Positions 1 to 7,187 of a stretch of DNA of 12,212 bases are shown in pieces. Position numbers and translations under genes: made by a program. The notes beneath the pieces were generated by a model, which searched no databases, was not told the DNA's origin, and saw only the letters and a program-made list of their open reading frames with translations. Every line of letters begins with the position of its first letter. The stretch's first letter is position 1. This stretch comes from Spirulina sp. DLM2.Bin59 (GTDB lineage Bacteria > Cyanobacteriota > Cyanobacteriia > Cyanobacteriales > Spirulinaceae): positions 1 to 12,212 of the forward strand of contig RECT01000164.1 in assembly GCA_007693875.1 (NCBI GenBank), given 5' to 3'.

Positions 1-700
1 CGCGATTAATACCCACATCCACCACCACTGCCCCCGGCTTCACCATTGCCGCCGTAATCAAGCCCGGTTTCCCCACCGCTGAAACGATGATATCTGCCCC
101 ACGGGTTAACGGCGTCAGGTCTGGGGTTTTATGGTGGGCAATTTGTACTGTGGCATCGGCAGCTAATAACATCAGGGCCATGGGCTTCCCCACTAAAATG
201 CTGCGGCCGATGACAAGCGCCTGTTTGCCCACGAAGGGCAGCTCATATTCCTTGAGCAACCGCATCACCCCCGCTGGCGTACAACTCCGTAGGCCCCGCT
301 CATCCCGCATCAATCGCCCCATATTGAGGGGATGGAGGCCATCAGCATCTTTATCGGGGTCAATTTCATGGAGGAGGGCGACGGCATCAAGATGGGCAGG
401 CAGGGGCAATTGCACAAGAATGCCATCGACCCGGTCATCGGCGTTGAGTTCATGAATCACCGCCACTAATTCCGCTTGGGAGGTTTGGGCCGGGAAATGG
501 TGGCCAAAGGAGGCGATCCCCACTTTGGCGCAGGCCCGCTCTTTGTTGCGCACATAGGCGGCACTGGCGGGGTTATCCCCCACCATCAGCACCGCTAAAC
601 CAGGGGGCCGACCCCATTGGGCCAAGCCTTGGTTAACATGGGTTGTGAGTTGGGCTTGAATTTTTCCAGCAAGAGCTTTGCCATCAAGGGTCTGCGTCAT
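1..700 (-). CDS. folD: Bifunctional methylenetetrahydrofolate dehydrogenase / methenyltetrahydrofolate cyclohydrolase FolD (3' end cut by window)
   Basis: FolD interconverts 5,10-methylene-THF, 5,10-methenyl-THF and 10-formyl-THF in the cytoplasm with NADP, feeding purine and formyl-methionine synthesis. Reading the minus strand from the ATG at 700 gives 233 residues starting MTQTLDGKALAGKI. The family marks are visible: the YVRNK segment with Tyr49 and the catalytic Lys53, DGILVQLPLP at 92-101, a DPDKDADGLHP stretch at 114-124, and the NADP-binding run from Gly165-Arg166-Ser167 to Gly171-Lys172-Pro173. The frame stays open to base 1, ending at VVVDVGINR. FolD is usually about 285-295 residues, so roughly the last 50-60 are outside the window. 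The ATG at 703-705 is in another frame and hits a stop at once, so 700 is the start. The gene diverges from the lipoprotein gene at 746. Identification is secure. Confidence 0.96.
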   Translation of the reverse strand, partial: MTQTLDGKALAGKIQAQLTTHVNQGLAQWGRPPGLAVLMVGDNPASAAYVRNKERACAKVGIASFGHHFPAQTSQAELVAVIHELNADDRVDGILVQLPLPAHLDAVALLHEIDPDKDADGLHPLNMGRLMRDERGLRSCTPAGVMRLLKEYELPFVGKQALVIGRSILVGKPMALMLLAADATVQIAHHKTPDLTPLTRGADIIVSAVGKPGLITAAMVKPGAVVVDVGINR

Positions 701-745
701 AGCATGATAGAGGTGGGGTTAAGTTCTGGATTGTACGAGAAACCG

Positions 746-1093
746 ATGGGAAACGGAAAACTTCTTATACTTGCTTTAGTTTTGTGGGGATTAACCGGCT
801 GTGGGGCGATCGCCGATCGCTTCACCACGGGCGGCCAAATTAGCCACATTGAAGCACAACAAGCGGGCCAATCGATCCGGTTAGAGGGGCAGGTGACGCA
901 GCAGGCGGCATTCCTGGAGGGGGGAGCCTATGAGGTGGAGGATTCCTCAGGGCGGATTTGGGTATTGACCACAGGGGAATTGCCAGCGGTGGGCGATCGC
1001 CTCACCATTCAGGGGGAGATTGTCTATGAGGACATTGGTATTGAAGGAATGGGGGAGGTCTATATCCGGGAGTTGGAGCGCCAGAGCCGTTAA
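746..1093 (+). CDS. Small OB-fold-like lipoprotein, function unknown
   Basis: This encodes 115 residues. The N-terminus is a textbook lipoprotein signal: MGNGK, a hydrophobic run LLILALVLW, then the lipobox L16-T17-G18-C19, so mature protein would be lipidated on Cys19 and held at a membrane. The body (about 42-111) has an alternating beta pattern (IRLEGQV, AYEVEDSSGRIWVLT, GDRLTIQGEIV, EVYIREL) typical of small OB-fold proteins, where a GxV strand, a DxxGxIWV strand and a GDxxxxxGxV strand recur. The fold call is inference. The reading frame stays open upstream to an ATG at 617, but that extension would overlap folD antisense and bury the signal peptide; ATG 746 puts the signal at the N-terminus. 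No clear Shine-Dalgarno site is seen. It diverges from folD with 45 bases between starts. No function can be assigned. Confidence 0.78.
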   Translation: MGNGKLLILALVLWGLTGCGAIADRFTTGGQISHIEAQQAGQSIRLEGQVTQQAAFLEGGAYEVEDSSGRIWVLTTGELPAVGDRLTIQGEIVYEDIGIEGMGEVYIRELERQSR

Positions 1094-1354
1094 GGTCGGC
1101 CCTGTGACCTGGCTAGATCTTTATCACAAATTTTGCCACTGCACATCAGCAAAATCTTTCGTTAAGATCGGAATAACTCGGCCATTCTGAGGAAAAATCC
1201 TGAAAAATGCAGCCAATCCCGATCCACTGCTTCTCTGCTTGCAAGGGGAAGCAAGGGTTAAAATCACAGAATTTTAATCCTGGGTTGTGAACTTGTCCGA
1301 TTTTTCTACGTCAGAAAATATACCGAGTGCTTTTGTGATTCCCGTGCTTGACCT
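1094..1354. other. Intergenic spacer with a 7-bp dyad
   Basis: These 261 bases separate the lipoprotein gene from the exported-protein gene. No ORF with a plausible start or RNA gene was recognised. A dyad TTAAAAT (1258-1264), spacer CACAGA, ATTTTAA (1271-1277) is present and could be an operator or simply AT-rich chance. Further down, TTGTCC (1293-1298) and AATATA (1317-1322), 18 bases apart, are a weak candidate for a promoter of the downstream gene. Just after the lipoprotein stop, AGGTC and GACCT can pair, but there is no following T-run, so no terminator is called. Confidence 0.4.
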
Positions 1355-1684
1355 ATGAAATACCCAACTTTTTTGTTGATGTTCCTGACGGGAGTGGCGA
1401 TCGCCCTGATCCACCCCCAACTCACCCCGGCCCAAACCACCATCGGAGCGACGGCGGCTTCCTATCCTGCGAGTGAACGGGAAAGCTTTGTCAACAGTTG
1501 CGCCAATGGTAGAGGGGCTGAAGTGCGATCAGTCTGTGCCTGTACCTATCAAAAAATCACCCAGCGCTATAACTACCAGCAATATCGAGAAATTTATCGT
1601 CAAGTGGACAATGGCCAGGATCTCCCCGAAAGTATTCGGTTGATGATCCGCAATTGTCGTCAAGAAAATAACGCCCTGTTATAG
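1355..1684 (+). CDS. Small exported four-cysteine protein, function unknown
   Basis: This encodes 109 residues. The N-terminus MKYPTFLLMFLTGVAIALIH is a short basic start plus a hydrophobic core, followed by PQLTPAQ, so a Sec signal peptide with cleavage near residue 26-27 is likely and the mature part would be periplasmic or extracellular. The mature part of about 80 residues contains four cysteines at 49, 61, 63 and 101, arranged C-x11-C-x-C-x37-C, together with a Tyr-rich stretch YQKITQRYNYQQYREIY at 65-81. Two disulfides are a reasonable guess. The C-terminal half (LPESIRLMIRNC) looks helical. I do not recognise the family and give no function. The start is the first ATG of the frame and directly precedes the signal. 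Its TAG stop (1682-1684) falls in the left end of the adjacent inverted-repeat element, so the natural C-terminus may have been altered. Confidence 0.8.
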   Translation: MKYPTFLLMFLTGVAIALIHPQLTPAQTTIGATAASYPASERESFVNSCANGRGAEVRSVCACTYQKITQRYNYQQYREIYRQVDNGQDLPESIRLMIRNCRQENNALL

Positions 1685-1784
1685 CAGTAGTCAGTATTAT
1701 TAGGAGGTTTCAGAAATCCGAAACCCTCTCCTGGCGGGCATTGCCTATCCTACGCGATATCCTAACCCCCTTCGCTACTGCTAT
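1681..1784. mobile_element. MITE-like element with 10-bp terminal inverted repeats and TA ends (about 100 bp)
   Basis: A perfect inverted repeat ATAGCAGTAG (1681-1690) and CTACTGCTAT (1775-1784) bounds a 104-base segment. Each end contains TA (1682-1683 and 1782-1783), which fits the TA target duplication left by IS630/Tc1-mariner type elements and the MITEs they move. Inside is a hairpin: AGGAG-GGTTTC type left arm (1702-1711), loop AGAAATCC, GAAACC (1720-1725), a 2-base bulge, CTCCT (1728-1732). The following GGCGGGCATTGCC-like stretch resembles dispersed intergenic repeats I associate with cyanobacteria. No coding capacity is present. A single copy is seen here, so mobility is inferred, not shown. 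It could instead be a stable intergenic hairpin acting as a terminator or mRNA stabiliser. Confidence 0.5.
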
Positions 1785-1839
1785 GACTTAACTGCTCTTT
1801 TGTCCTAAACTAGACTCGAATTGAACAAGCAGCCCGACT

Positions 1840-2019
1840 ATGACCGCTGAACCTGAAGAAAACCCCGTCACCCCTGAAACCGAACCCCTACCCACATTTG
1901 GGTTTAATGCCTATGCCGAGCGGATCAATGGCCGCTTTGCGATGATTGGGTTTGCGGTGTTGATGTTTTTAGAGATTGTTACGCATCAGGATTTATTTAC
2001 CTGGTTGGGGTTGCGCTAG
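1840..2019 (+). CDS. High-light-inducible protein (Hlip/SCP), single-helix chlorophyll a/b-binding-like protein
   Basis: This encodes 59 residues, MTAEPEENPV...TWLGLR. The core A26-E27-R28-I29-N30-G31-R32-F33-A34-M35-I36-G37-F38 followed by FLE (43-45) is the ExxNxRxAMxGF chlorophyll-binding motif of the LHC-like superfamily, on one transmembrane helix of about 22 residues (31-52). The acidic, Pro/Glu-rich N-terminus is usual for Hlips. Members sit in the thylakoid membrane, bind chlorophyll and carotenoid, dissipate energy and protect photosystem II assembly and chlorophyll synthesis under high light or other stress; which Hlip type this is cannot be told. The ATG at 1840 is the only in-frame start giving a full motif. 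The last 23 bases overlap antisense with the 3' end of the flavoprotein gene. No clear HLR1-type element was spotted upstream. Confidence 0.9.
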   Translation: MTAEPEENPVTPETEPLPTFGFNAYAERINGRFAMIGFAVLMFLEIVTHQDLFTWLGLR

Positions 2020-3226
2020 CGGCCATGGCCTGACCCGCCAACCACCCCGTTGTCCAGGCATTTTGGAAGTTAAACCCCCCCGTGATGCCATCAATATCGA
2101 GGATTTCCCCGGCAAAGTGAAGGCCGGGGTGGATGCGGCTGGCCATGGTTTTAAAATCAATTTCCTTTAAACTGACACCGCCACAGGTGACGAATTCTTC
2201 TTTAAATACCCCTTTGCCGGTGATGGGGTATTGCCCTTGGGTGAGTTGGAGGGCGATCGCCCGTAATTCCCCCTTTGCCACCGTGGCCCAGGGTTGATCG
2301 GGATTCGCCACGCTAGCGGTTAACAAACTCTGCCAGAGGCGTTTGGGCAAAGCAACGGGGCAGGCGGTGCTGAGTTGGCGCTTCGGGTGTTCTGCTTTAA
2401 CGGTTTTTAATAGCGTGAGGATTGTTTCGAGATTTTCCCCCGGACACCAGTTAATGATCAGGGGCATTTGATAGCGATCGCCGTGGAGGAGACGCGCCCC
2501 CCAAGCGGAAAGTTTTAACACCGCCGGGCCACTCAGGCCCCAATGGGTGATTAATAACGGGCCGGTTTGTTGTAGTTTGGTTTTGCCCGTTCCCAGTTGT
2601 AGCTTTGCGGAGGCCACGCTTACCCCTGCCAGTCCGGCGAGACGGCGATCGCTCACCTTAAACGTAAACAGCGATGGCACAGGGGGAATTAAAGTATGGC
2701 CCAACGCCTCCACCCAACGATAACCGAGGGGACTGCTGCCCGTGGCAATGAGGAGGCGATCGCCCCGCCAATCCCCCTCCTTTAACCCCAACCGCCAACC
2801 CGGTTCAATGTGGCGCACGGGGGTTTTCGTGTGAATTTTTACCCCGGCCCGTTGGGCCGCACGGGTTAAACAATCGACAATCGTTGCTGAATCATCGGTG
2901 GTGGGGAACATCCGGCCATCGGCTTCGGTTTTGAGGGGGACATGGCGATCGCCAAACCAACGGATCGTATCCTGGGGCTGAAACCGGCTAAAGGCCCCCC
3001 GCAACGCCCGCCCCCCACGGGGATAATTTTGTACCAATTGAGCCGGATCAAAGCAGTGATGGGTGACATTACAGCGGCCACCGCCGGAAATGCGTACCTT
3101 CCCCAAAGGCTCCGCCGCCGCCTCAAACAGCGTCACCCGCGCCTGGGGATTCGTTTCCGCAGCGGTAATCGCCCCAAAAAACCCCGCCGCGCCGCCGCCA
3201 ATCACGGCAATTTCAACAGCCGCCAT
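1997..3226 (-). CDS. BaiN/HI0933-family NAD(P)/FAD-dependent oxidoreductase
   Basis: This is a flavoprotein of 409 residues from ATG 3226. The N-terminal Rossmann fold has the dinucleotide motif in VIGGGAAGFFGA (8-19) and Glu35 at the end of the second strand. The family signature SGGGRCNVTH lies at 47-56, and the C-terminal FAD-binding block runs from GGVSL (349) through GEILDIDGITGGFN (373-386) to the GWLAG helix (394-398). These marks define the HI0933/YhiN/BaiN group, often labelled aminoacetone oxidase family; the natural substrate is not settled, so I give no reaction. The frame is open back to 3262, but ATG 3226 directly precedes the Rossmann strand and overlaps the cbbY stop by 14 bases, suggesting translational coupling. 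It is the last gene of the proS run. Its final 23 bases overlap the convergent Hlip gene. Confidence 0.9.
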   Translation of the reverse strand: MAAVEIAVIGGGAAGFFGAITAAETNPQARVTLFEAAAEPLGKVRISGGGRCNVTHHCFDPAQLVQNYPRGGRALRGAFSRFQPQDTIRWFGDRHVPLKTEADGRMFPTTDDSATIVDCLTRAAQRAGVKIHTKTPVRHIEPGWRLGLKEGDWRGDRLLIATGSSPLGYRWVEALGHTLIPPVPSLFTFKVSDRRLAGLAGVSVASAKLQLGTGKTKLQQTGPLLITHWGLSGPAVLKLSAWGARLLHGDRYQMPLIINWCPGENLETILTLLKTVKAEHPKRQLSTACPVALPKRLWQSLLTASVANPDQPWATVAKGELRAIALQLTQGQYPITGKGVFKEEFVTCGGVSLKEIDFKTMASRIHPGLHFAGEILDIDGITGGFNFQNAWTTGWLAGQAMAASATPTR

Positions 3227-3974
3227 CACGGTTGCCCAAAGCTTGGGCCCAAGCAAGATCAAAATAGGAACCGAGGGCTTGGCCCTGCCGTACCGCGAGG
3301 GGTTGATCCGGCTCCCCCAAATGATTCACCACTAAGGCAGCGGCGCCAAAATCATCGCCCTGGCTGTAGTCATGTTCCGTAATCACCGTCATTAACCCGG
3401 CAGCAGTGGCGGCTGCTAATCCGGGGGCAGAATCTTCAAAAACTAAACAGGCTTGGGGGGGCAAAGCCAATTGCTCCAGAACGTAGCGATAAATATCGGG
3501 GGCGGGTTTTTTCTGGGGGACGATATCCCCAGCGGCAATCACGGCAAACCAGGCGGGATCGAGGTGGTTTTCCAGTAATGCCAGGGCATTGGGTAAGGCG
3601 CTGGTGGTGGCGATCGCCAGCCTGATGCCTAATTGCTGCGCCTCGGTAATTAATCGCTTCACCCCCGGCCGGAGTTGGATCTGACCCGTAGCCAGTAACC
3701 TGCGATAATGTTCGCTTTTATGGCGGTGGAGGCGGGCGATAAAGGCCTCAGGGGGGGCGGGGATGGGGGTATCCGCTTGCACTGTTTGCCAATAGTAGTA
3801 AATTCGTTCTTTCCCGCCACCAATGGCCAATAACCGTTGATATTCATCAATAGACCATTCCCAATCCAGCCCTGCTTCCGCAAAGGCCGCATTAAAGGCC
3901 AGACGGTGGCCGTCGCGCTCTGTTGCCGCTAACGTGCCGTCCACATCAAAGATCAATGCTTGGGGAAAGCTCAT
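3213..3974 (-). CDS. cbbY: CbbY-type HAD phosphatase (probable xylulose-1,5-bisphosphate phosphatase)
   Basis: This HAD subfamily IA phosphatase has 253 residues. Motif I is F9-D10-V11-D12-G13-T14 (Asp10 nucleophile, Asp12 acid/base), motif II the T123-T124-S125 run, motif III Lys155/Lys156 before PAPDIY, and motif IV E180-D181-S182. The cap region carries TERDGHR (18-24), GLDWEW (35-40) and GGKERI (53-58), which characterise the CbbY branch shared by purple bacteria, cyanobacteria and plastids. Characterised members dephosphorylate xylulose-1,5-bisphosphate, a misfire product that inhibits Rubisco. The same frame is open to 4112, but only the ATG at 3974 puts motif I at the usual N-terminal position, and it forms an ATGA overlap with the upstream stop. 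The stop at 3213-3215 overlaps the flavoprotein start. The substrate is by family analogy and not proven here. Confidence 0.88.
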   Translation of the reverse strand: MSFPQALIFDVDGTLAATERDGHRLAFNAAFAEAGLDWEWSIDEYQRLLAIGGGKERIYYYWQTVQADTPIPAPPEAFIARLHRHKSEHYRRLLATGQIQLRPGVKRLITEAQQLGIRLAIATTSALPNALALLENHLDPAWFAVIAAGDIVPQKKPAPDIYRYVLEQLALPPQACLVFEDSAPGLAAATAAGLMTVITEHDYSQGDDFGAAALVVNHLGEPDQPLAVRQGQALGSYFDLAWAQALGNRDGGC

Positions 3975-5341
3975 GGGTTTGGTGATTCGCCTTGGCCCGA
4001 TGGTCTGGATTTTAGCACTTTGCCCCCAATCCCTAGGGAATACTTCCCTAAAAGGCGCAGAATCCGCAGGGGATAGTAGAGCCAATGGAGCCAAGGGGGC
4101 AGGGTGATCCAAGCGAGATCTCGCTCATTGATGGGCAGAAGGAGGGTGAGGAGCGATCGCCCCCGACTGACCCAACCCCGTTGCAATTGGAGGGGAAATA
4201 AATCCCGCTCCACCACGGAAGGGGTAATACAAACGCCGCGCTCAAGTTGTTGGCAAATTTTGCCACTGAGGCGGGCCACGGTGCGATCGGCGATCGCCTC
4301 CCCATCACCCTCTAGCTCCCGGATTAACCAAGGGGGCAAGTCAATGGCAAACAGGGCGCGGGCCATGGCCAACCCCATTAACAAAACCCTTTCCCCAGCG
4401 TATTCTTGACACCGTTGCCACAGTTGCCGCCAATTTAAATCGGGATATTGCCGCAAACAGGCCACCAAATCACAGACCCGCTGCAACTCTAACCAGCCAT
4501 CCTTTGCCCCATTTAAACAAAGGATTAAGAACAAATCCTCCGGGGCGCATTGGTGAAAAGTAATCCCCTGATGGGTTTCCACCTTGGCCCGTTGCCAGAG
4601 ATCCGCCACGGGAACCTGACAGCCAAAATAGGCGGGAACCAGTCGCCAATGGAGATCAATTTGCATCCCCGTATCGGGATGGGTGAGGAGCATTTCATAA
4701 TGGGTCTCCCAGCGGCGGGCCTGTTGTTCAGGGGAGAGGCGATCGCTCTCCTGATAGCCCTGGCGTTGTAATGCGCCATAGACCGCCGCTAATTTTTCGG
4801 GATCAACGAGGAGATCGATATCCCGCACCCGTCGCTGGGTGAGGTTGCCGTAGATCGAAAGGGCAAAGAGTACGCCTTTAATGGGAAGGATGGGTAATCC
4901 TACAGCGGCCAAAGTTGGGAGCAACTGTTTCACCGTTAATAACAGTTGGGCGTTGCGTTGCAGTTGTTGGTGAAATAGGGCCGTTAATTGTTGTTGGATC
5001 GGGGGCGGAATGGCGGGCCAATAATGTTGTTTCAGGCCATGGTAGGCGAGGGGTAAGACCCCATGCCATTGGGCGAGTTCAATGAAAATTGGCCAGGGAA
5101 ATTCGCCCCTCCGGTGGGCCGCCATTGCCTCCCCATCATCGGGTTTTCCCCCCAATTGGGTTTGGCAACAATCCCGCAACAGGGCAAAGGCCAGGGAGCG
5201 ATCGCCTCGGGATTGACAGGTTGGCTGTGCCATAGGGTTGCGATAACGCATGGGGGGATCGCCCAATTCTAAAGGATTCATTTGGCCGATTAGGGGGATG
5301 GAAAATCCCGGTTGAGCGGTGGGCCTGGATTTTCCCCACAC
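3971..5341 (-). CDS. Uncharacterised nucleotidyltransferase-fold protein (PF14907-like)
   Basis: This encodes up to 456 residues. The recognisable core is L152-P153-I154-K155-G156 and YGN (164-166), followed by R173-D174-I175-D176 and a third acidic residue Asp229 in MQIDLHW. This spacing fits a minimal polymerase-beta-type nucleotidyltransferase with a DxD plus a distal Asp as metal ligands, as in the 'uncharacterised nucleotidyltransferase' family. The C-terminal part (about 240-430) is helical, with Trp-rich PPWLHWLYYPLRILRLLGKY at 415-434. Substrate and partner are unknown; relatives are often seen near polysaccharide or peptide clusters, but that is not the case here. The start is uncertain: GTG 5341 has AAGG six bases upstream, overlapping the proS stop region; ATG 5281, 5251 or 5233 are alternatives without a visible Shine-Dalgarno site. 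It ends in an ATGA overlap with cbbY, so it is probably translated with it. Confidence 0.8.
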   Translation of the reverse strand: MWGKSRPTAQPGFSIPLIGQMNPLELGDPPMRYRNPMAQPTCQSRGDRSLAFALLRDCCQTQLGGKPDDGEAMAAHRRGEFPWPIFIELAQWHGVLPLAYHGLKQHYWPAIPPPIQQQLTALFHQQLQRNAQLLLTVKQLLPTLAAVGLPILPIKGVLFALSIYGNLTQRRVRDIDLLVDPEKLAAVYGALQRQGYQESDRLSPEQQARRWETHYEMLLTHPDTGMQIDLHWRLVPAYFGCQVPVADLWQRAKVETHQGITFHQCAPEDLFLILCLNGAKDGWLELQRVCDLVACLRQYPDLNWRQLWQRCQEYAGERVLLMGLAMARALFAIDLPPWLIRELEGDGEAIADRTVARLSGKICQQLERGVCITPSVVERDLFPLQLQRGWVSRGRSLLTLLLPINERDLAWITLPPWLHWLYYPLRILRLLGKYSLGIGGKVLKSRPSGQGESPNP

Positions 5342-5349
5342 AGTAAACC

Positions 5350-7152
5350 TTAACGAATTGCCGCGCTGTACCAGTCCTGAATCACCCCCACGACTTGATC
5401 CAGGGGGATTTCCTCACTGGTTTTTGTGGCCCGCTGCACCACTTCCACTTTGCCGGATTTGAGCGATCGCCCCGTCACAATCCGGTAGGGAATCCCGATC
5501 AGATCGGCATCTTTAAACTTGACCCCCGCCCGCTCGGTACGGTCATCTAAGAGGGTTTCAATCCCCGCTGCGGTGAGGTCTTGGTAGAGGCCCTCAGCGG
5601 CGGCGATCGCCTCCCCATCATTCATATTCGGAATCACAATGATCACCGTATAGGGGGCAATGGCCACGGGCCAGATCATCCCATCGGCATCATGGCATTG
5701 CTCCACCGCCGCCTGAGCCAACCGGGACACCCCCACACCGTAGCAGCCCATTACCAACGGGCATTCTTCCCCCGCCTCATTGGTGAAGGTGGCCCCCAAC
5801 GCCGCTGAATATTTCGTCCCCAGTTGGAAAATATGGCCCACCTCAATGCCCCGTGCGGATTGGAGGGTTTGGTTGGGATCATGGAGAGCCTGATCCCCCG
5901 CCATCGCTTTACGCACATCCACCACTGTGGGCAGTTCAAACTGTTCGCCCCAATTGGCCCCAAAAACGTGATGGCCCGGCTCATTGGCCCCCGTCACAAA
6001 ATGCTTCAATTCCACCGCCGTTTCGTCCACCCAGCGGATAAAGTGGGGATGCACCGAAGGGGTATGGGCAATATAATCATCCCCCAAATCCGGGGCAATA
6101 TACCCCAAGGGTAGGGGTTTGGCGGCCCATTTGCTTTGGGCCTCTACGTCGGGAACTGCCACGCTTAAAACAGTGCTGGCCCCCACCTCTGGAGCCAACC
6201 GCGCCGCCGCGTTTTGCAACTTGACATCATTGACATCCTGATCACCGCGAATACTCACCAACAGCAGGACTAATAAGCCAGTGTCATAGGTGACTTGATA
6301 GAGCACATTTTTTAAAATCGCGCTGGGGGAACATTGGGCATATTCCGCCAAGGTTGCAATGGTAGGCGTGTTGGGGGTGGGGCGTTTTTCGTATTGGGTG
6401 AAGGGGGAAGCAATGGCGGGGGTGGGGAGGGCGATCGCCTTTTCCACATTGGCGGCATACGTGCCATCAGCGGTGTAGAGAATTTCATCCTCACCAATAT
6501 CGGCAATTACCATAAATTCCTGGGAACCCGAACCCCCAATGGCCCCCGAATCCGCCTCCACCGCCACAAACTCCACCCCACAGCGGCGGAACATATTCCG
6601 ATAGGCCTGATCCATCGCGCCATAGGTCGCCTTTAAATCCTCAGCATCGCCATGGAAAGAATAACCATCCTTCATGATGAACTCCCGGCCCCGCATCAAC
6701 CCAAACCGGGGGCGAATTTCATCGCGGAATTTGCTTTGAATTTGATAAAGGTGTTGGGGGAGTTGGCGGTAGGAGCGGATCATATCCTTGGCGATCGTGG
6801 TGATCACCTCCTCATGGGTGGGGCCTAGGGCTACATCGCGGCCCTGGCGATCCTGAAAAGCAAACATAATCCCTTCCGCCTTCGTATAGGTATCCCACCG
6901 CCCCGATTCCTGCCACAGTTCCGCCGGTTGTAGTTGGGGTAACAGGCATTCCTGGGCCCCCGTTGCATCCATTTCTTCCCGGACAATTTGCGACACCTTC
7001 CGCAACACCCGCCACATTAACGGCAAATAGCTATAGACCCCGCTGCCAATGCGTCGGATATACCCCGCCCGCAGGAGGAGTTGATGGCTGGGAATCACCG
7101 CTTCAGCAGGGGATTCCCGGAGGGTGACGAAAAGCATCTGAGACAGGCGCAT
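5350..7152 (-). CDS. proS: Prolyl-tRNA synthetase, bacterial type with editing insertion
   Basis: This is a class II synthetase of 600 residues that charges tRNA-Pro. Visible landmarks (600-residue numbering): MRLSQMLFVTLRE start; GPTHEE at 110-115; motif 2 from FRDEIRPRFG to MRGREF at 142-158; a large insertion between motifs 2 and 3 (about 215-390) that corresponds to the INS editing domain clearing Ala-tRNA-Pro; motif 3 CYGVGVSRL at 470-478; and a C-terminal anticodon-binding domain (about 495-600). Length is normal for the bacterial type. The frame is open to 7182, but ATG 7152 has GAAGGA upstream at good spacing, and a candidate promoter at 7188-7196 would leave the 7182 codon with no leader. 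It heads a run with the nucleotidyltransferase (8-base gap), cbbY and flavoprotein genes. The INS region begins with a Pro/Thr-rich linker. Confidence 0.96.
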   Translation of the reverse strand: MRLSQMLFVTLRESPAEAVIPSHQLLLRAGYIRRIGSGVYSYLPLMWRVLRKVSQIVREEMDATGAQECLLPQLQPAELWQESGRWDTYTKAEGIMFAFQDRQGRDVALGPTHEEVITTIAKDMIRSYRQLPQHLYQIQSKFRDEIRPRFGLMRGREFIMKDGYSFHGDAEDLKATYGAMDQAYRNMFRRCGVEFVAVEADSGAIGGSGSQEFMVIADIGEDEILYTADGTYAANVEKAIALPTPAIASPFTQYEKRPTPNTPTIATLAEYAQCSPSAILKNVLYQVTYDTGLLVLLLVSIRGDQDVNDVKLQNAAARLAPEVGASTVLSVAVPDVEAQSKWAAKPLPLGYIAPDLGDDYIAHTPSVHPHFIRWVDETAVELKHFVTGANEPGHHVFGANWGEQFELPTVVDVRKAMAGDQALHDPNQTLQSARGIEVGHIFQLGTKYSAALGATFTNEAGEECPLVMGCYGVGVSRLAQAAVEQCHDADGMIWPVAIAPYTVIIVIPNMNDGEAIAAAEGLYQDLTAAGIETLLDDRTERAGVKFKDADLIGIPYRIVTGRSLKSGKVEVVQRATKTSEEIPLDQVVGVIQDWYSAAIR

Positions 7153-7187
7153 GGCAAGGTTCCTTCGGTGATAACGGGCCATTCCCT

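Noticed and set aside
87..455. 122-codon plus-strand open frame within folD
   Set aside because: It is antisense to conserved FolD motifs, Arg/Ser-rich, and has no ribosome binding site.
617..745. Upstream extension of the lipoprotein frame to an ATG at 617
   Set aside because: It would lie antisense to the folD start and place the signal peptide in mid-protein; ATG 746 gives a proper lipoprotein N-terminus.
2942..3382. 146-codon plus-strand open frame over the flavoprotein and cbbY genes
   Set aside because: The Arg/Pro-rich composition is that of an antisense shadow of GC-rich coding DNA; both minus-strand genes are intact.
3975..4112. N-terminal extension of CbbY to an ATG at 4112
   Set aside because: The 46 extra residues do not resemble HAD proteins, overlap the nucleotidyltransferase, and move motif I away from its normal N-terminal position.
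7153..7182. Upstream proS start at 7182
   Set aside because: It adds MARYHRRNLA, not seen at the usual ProS start, and lies at the predicted transcription start; ATG 7152 has a good GAAGGA site.
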